NCBI GenBank assembly: GCA_938028585.1
Contig: CALIZH010000148.1
Span: 1-7,545 of the forward strand
Origin: an uncultured Actinomyces sp.
GTDB lineage: Bacteria; Actinomycetota; Actinomycetes; Actinomycetales; Actinomycetaceae
Reading direction: 5' to 3'
Length of the DNA: 7,545 nucleotides
The notes below the pieces were generated by a model. That model searched no databases, was not told the DNA's origin, and worked only from the letters and a program-made list of their open reading frames with translations. Below, piece by piece: positions 6,816 to 7,545 of the stretch; within the stretch, counting starts at the first letter, position 1, and every line of letters begins with the position of its first letter. Both the position numbers and the translations under genes were made by a program.

Positions 6816-7545
6816 CCGTTCATCAGCATCGGCAGTAACCAGTCGCGTAGCTCCTGTAGCTTCCTGTTCTCTTCCAGATTGTCGTTGCGCATTCTCATAA
6901 TCGGAGAGACTGCGGATGCGTATGATTGTGCAATGATCTCGGGCGGGATGACCGTCATCAAGCCCTTCAGTGTTTCGTGACGGATGCCCTTGAATATGCT
7001 TCCCGTTGAACTCTGTTCGGCCTGTTTCACGAAAGCATCGCTCATGAGATGGCAGTAGACGTACTCAGGCGTCGTAACACCGCGTCGCGGCCTGATCGAG
7101 AAAACAGATTCGTTGATCTCCCAGTCTCGTGGTTCCTCGTAGATTAGAAAGCATCGCCGAAGCGGTGCGATGCTCGCGAAGAGAATGTCTCCAACGCGCA
7201 GATCGGAGCGGCGACGCACTTTCGCCATCGCTTCCTCGTCGATGTAGTCGCATGAGGCAAAGTCCAGACCGCCATCCTTCGTCAAGTTCTTCACTGTTAG
7301 ATAAGCGATCCCTTGAGTTCGGAGGCTGAAGTTCTGACGTGGGTTGAGTCCGGTGCGGATTCCGTCGAAGAGTTCTTCGTTAGCTCCGACTCGCCAGCCT
7401 GCAGGGATCTCGCGCTTGAGCTGGTCATTCCATACCATTCGTCCGCCGGACGAGCGGTATGGTCTACCGTTCTCATCGGGGAAGTCGAACTGCAAGAACC
7501 AGTAGCCGTAGAGCGTCTGGAGCATGGCCTGTAAATTATCGTTTA
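6773..7545 (-). CDS. Inverted second half of HsdS (TRD2 and distal conserved region), no start of its own
   Basis: The minus strand is open from the window edge to a stop at 6773-6775. It begins NDNLQAMLQTLYGYWFLQFDF and continues with the rest of the central conserved region (PDENGRPYRSSGG, MVWNDQLKREIPAGW). Next is a second TRD (about GANEELFDGIRTG to LKGLMTVIPP), then the distal conserved region (NDNLEENRKLQELRDWLLPMLMNGQATV). An ATG at 7525 lies inside the conserved helix and is unlikely to be a true start. The last six codons (DKLSFT, after ATVASS) run through the left 14-bp repeat. The frame has no lesions over more than 250 codons, which suggests it is still used. In this orientation it is cut off from the hsdS start, so it is silent unless translated from sequence beyond the right edge. 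Confidence 0.92.
   Translation of the reverse strand, partial: NDNLQAMLQTLYGYWFLQFDFPDENGRPYRSSGGRMVWNDQLKREIPAGWRVGANEELFDGIRTGLNPRQNFSLRTQGIAYLTVKNLTKDGGLDFASCDYIDEEAMAKVRRRSDLRVGDILFASIAPLRRCFLIYEEPRDWEINESVFSIRPRRGVTTPEYVYCHLMSDAFVKQAEQSSTGSIFKGIRHETLKGLMTVIPPEIIAQSYASAVSPIMRMRNDNLEENRKLQELRDWLLPMLMNGQATVASSDKLSFT
6778..6791 (+). repeat. Left inverted repeat (recombination site) of the hsdS inversion
   Basis: TAAACGATAATTTA is the exact reverse complement of 7532-7545. It encodes the NDNL of the central HsdS conserved region and includes a rare-looking TTA codon. Only 2 of 14 bases are G or C, in an otherwise G+C-rich gene. It has TAAA and TTTA arms around a 6-bp asymmetric spacer CGATAA, a layout like tyrosine-recombinase crossover sites. 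The dyad may extend to CAGGTAAA (6774-6781) and TTTATCTG (6788-6795), matching at 7 of 8 positions. Confidence 0.88.
7532..7545 (-). repeat. Right inverted repeat (recombination site) of the hsdS inversion
   Basis: TAAATTATCGTTTA on the plus strand is the exact reverse complement of 6778-6791. Read on the minus strand it codes for the same NDNL in the same phase, leading into QAMLQTLYGYW. The repeat reaches the final base, so its outer limit is unseen and it may be longer than 14 bp. Confidence 0.88.

Larger units (their letters stand above)
6778..7545. other. Invertible DNA segment switching hsdS between half-length and full-length forms
   Basis: Two perfect inverted 14-bp repeats bound 740 bp (6792-7531) carrying the second half of hsdS in antisense. 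Flipping this segment would place CAG GCC ATG directly after codon 183 (TTA, 6789-6791) of hsdS in the correct phase. That gives 183 residues from the left part plus about 251 from the inverted part, near 434 in total, a normal HsdS size. The ending in that state depends on bases beyond 7545. Inverted spacer orientation predicts inversion, not deletion. The recombinase is not in the window. The sequence alone does not prove that switching occurs now. Confidence 0.82.

Noticed and set aside
6875..6886. Second NDNL-coding sequence (minus strand) as a possible third recombination site
   Set aside because: It matches the repeat at only 9 of 12 positions, lacks the TTTA arm, and the similarity is explained by the known internal repetition of HsdS conserved regions.
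7523..7525. ATG at 7525 on the minus strand as the start of a free-standing half HsdS gene
   Set aside because: It sits inside the conserved helix following NDNLQA, no promoter or ribosome site can be seen in the few bases before the edge, and the frame is open upstream.
6816..7545. Independent complete hsdS gene on the minus strand
   Set aside because: Only the central region, one TRD and the distal region are present; the first TRD is missing within the window.

Overview
The window carries a type I restriction-modification operon (hsdR-hsdM-hsdS). Its specificity gene is split and partly inverted, which is the signature of an invertible, phase-variable hsdS locus. G+C is moderate to high (hand count about 57% in 361-660). 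Genes are packed end to end with ATGA-type overlaps, there are GTG starts, and the protein families are common in Actinomycetota. I infer a host-associated actinobacterium, with low confidence; no taxonomic marker is present.

Left edge (1-323): on the minus strand, a remnant of the C-terminal part of a type ISP / COG4889-like helicase-methylase restriction enzyme, higher in G+C (about 66% in 1-300). It abuts, at about 318-327, the C-terminal part of a DUF2326 protein (SMC-like ATPase of ABC-three-component systems) on the plus strand. Both genes lack their N-terminal parts at the same point, so this is either a rearrangement breakpoint or a false join.

Centre (325-6250): the DUF2326 remnant, a 70-residue HTH (XRE-type) regulator, HsdR (1058 aa) and HsdM (about 542 aa) follow one another with overlaps or a 3-nt gap. 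They very probably form one transcription unit whose promoter lay upstream of the DUF2326 gene and is not in the window.

Right part (6243-7545): hsdS starts normally and encodes the first target recognition domain (TRD1) and the central conserved region. It then runs out of frame at a 14-bp sequence (6778-6791). The second half of an HsdS (rest of the central region, TRD2, distal conserved region) lies on the minus strand. It is bounded at its far end by the exact reverse complement of the same 14 bp (7532-7545, the last bases of the window). Flipping the 740 bp between the repeats would fuse both halves in frame into a normal-sized HsdS of about 434 residues. As written, the locus is in the state that encodes only a half-length HsdS.

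Together, HsdM and HsdS would methylate a bipartite site and HsdR would cleave unmodified DNA. Inversion would change or abolish specificity. No recombinase gene is present; one is expected beyond the right edge or elsewhere in the genome. No RNA genes, CRISPR arrays or insertion sequences were seen, and no stretch over 300 bases lacks a gene.
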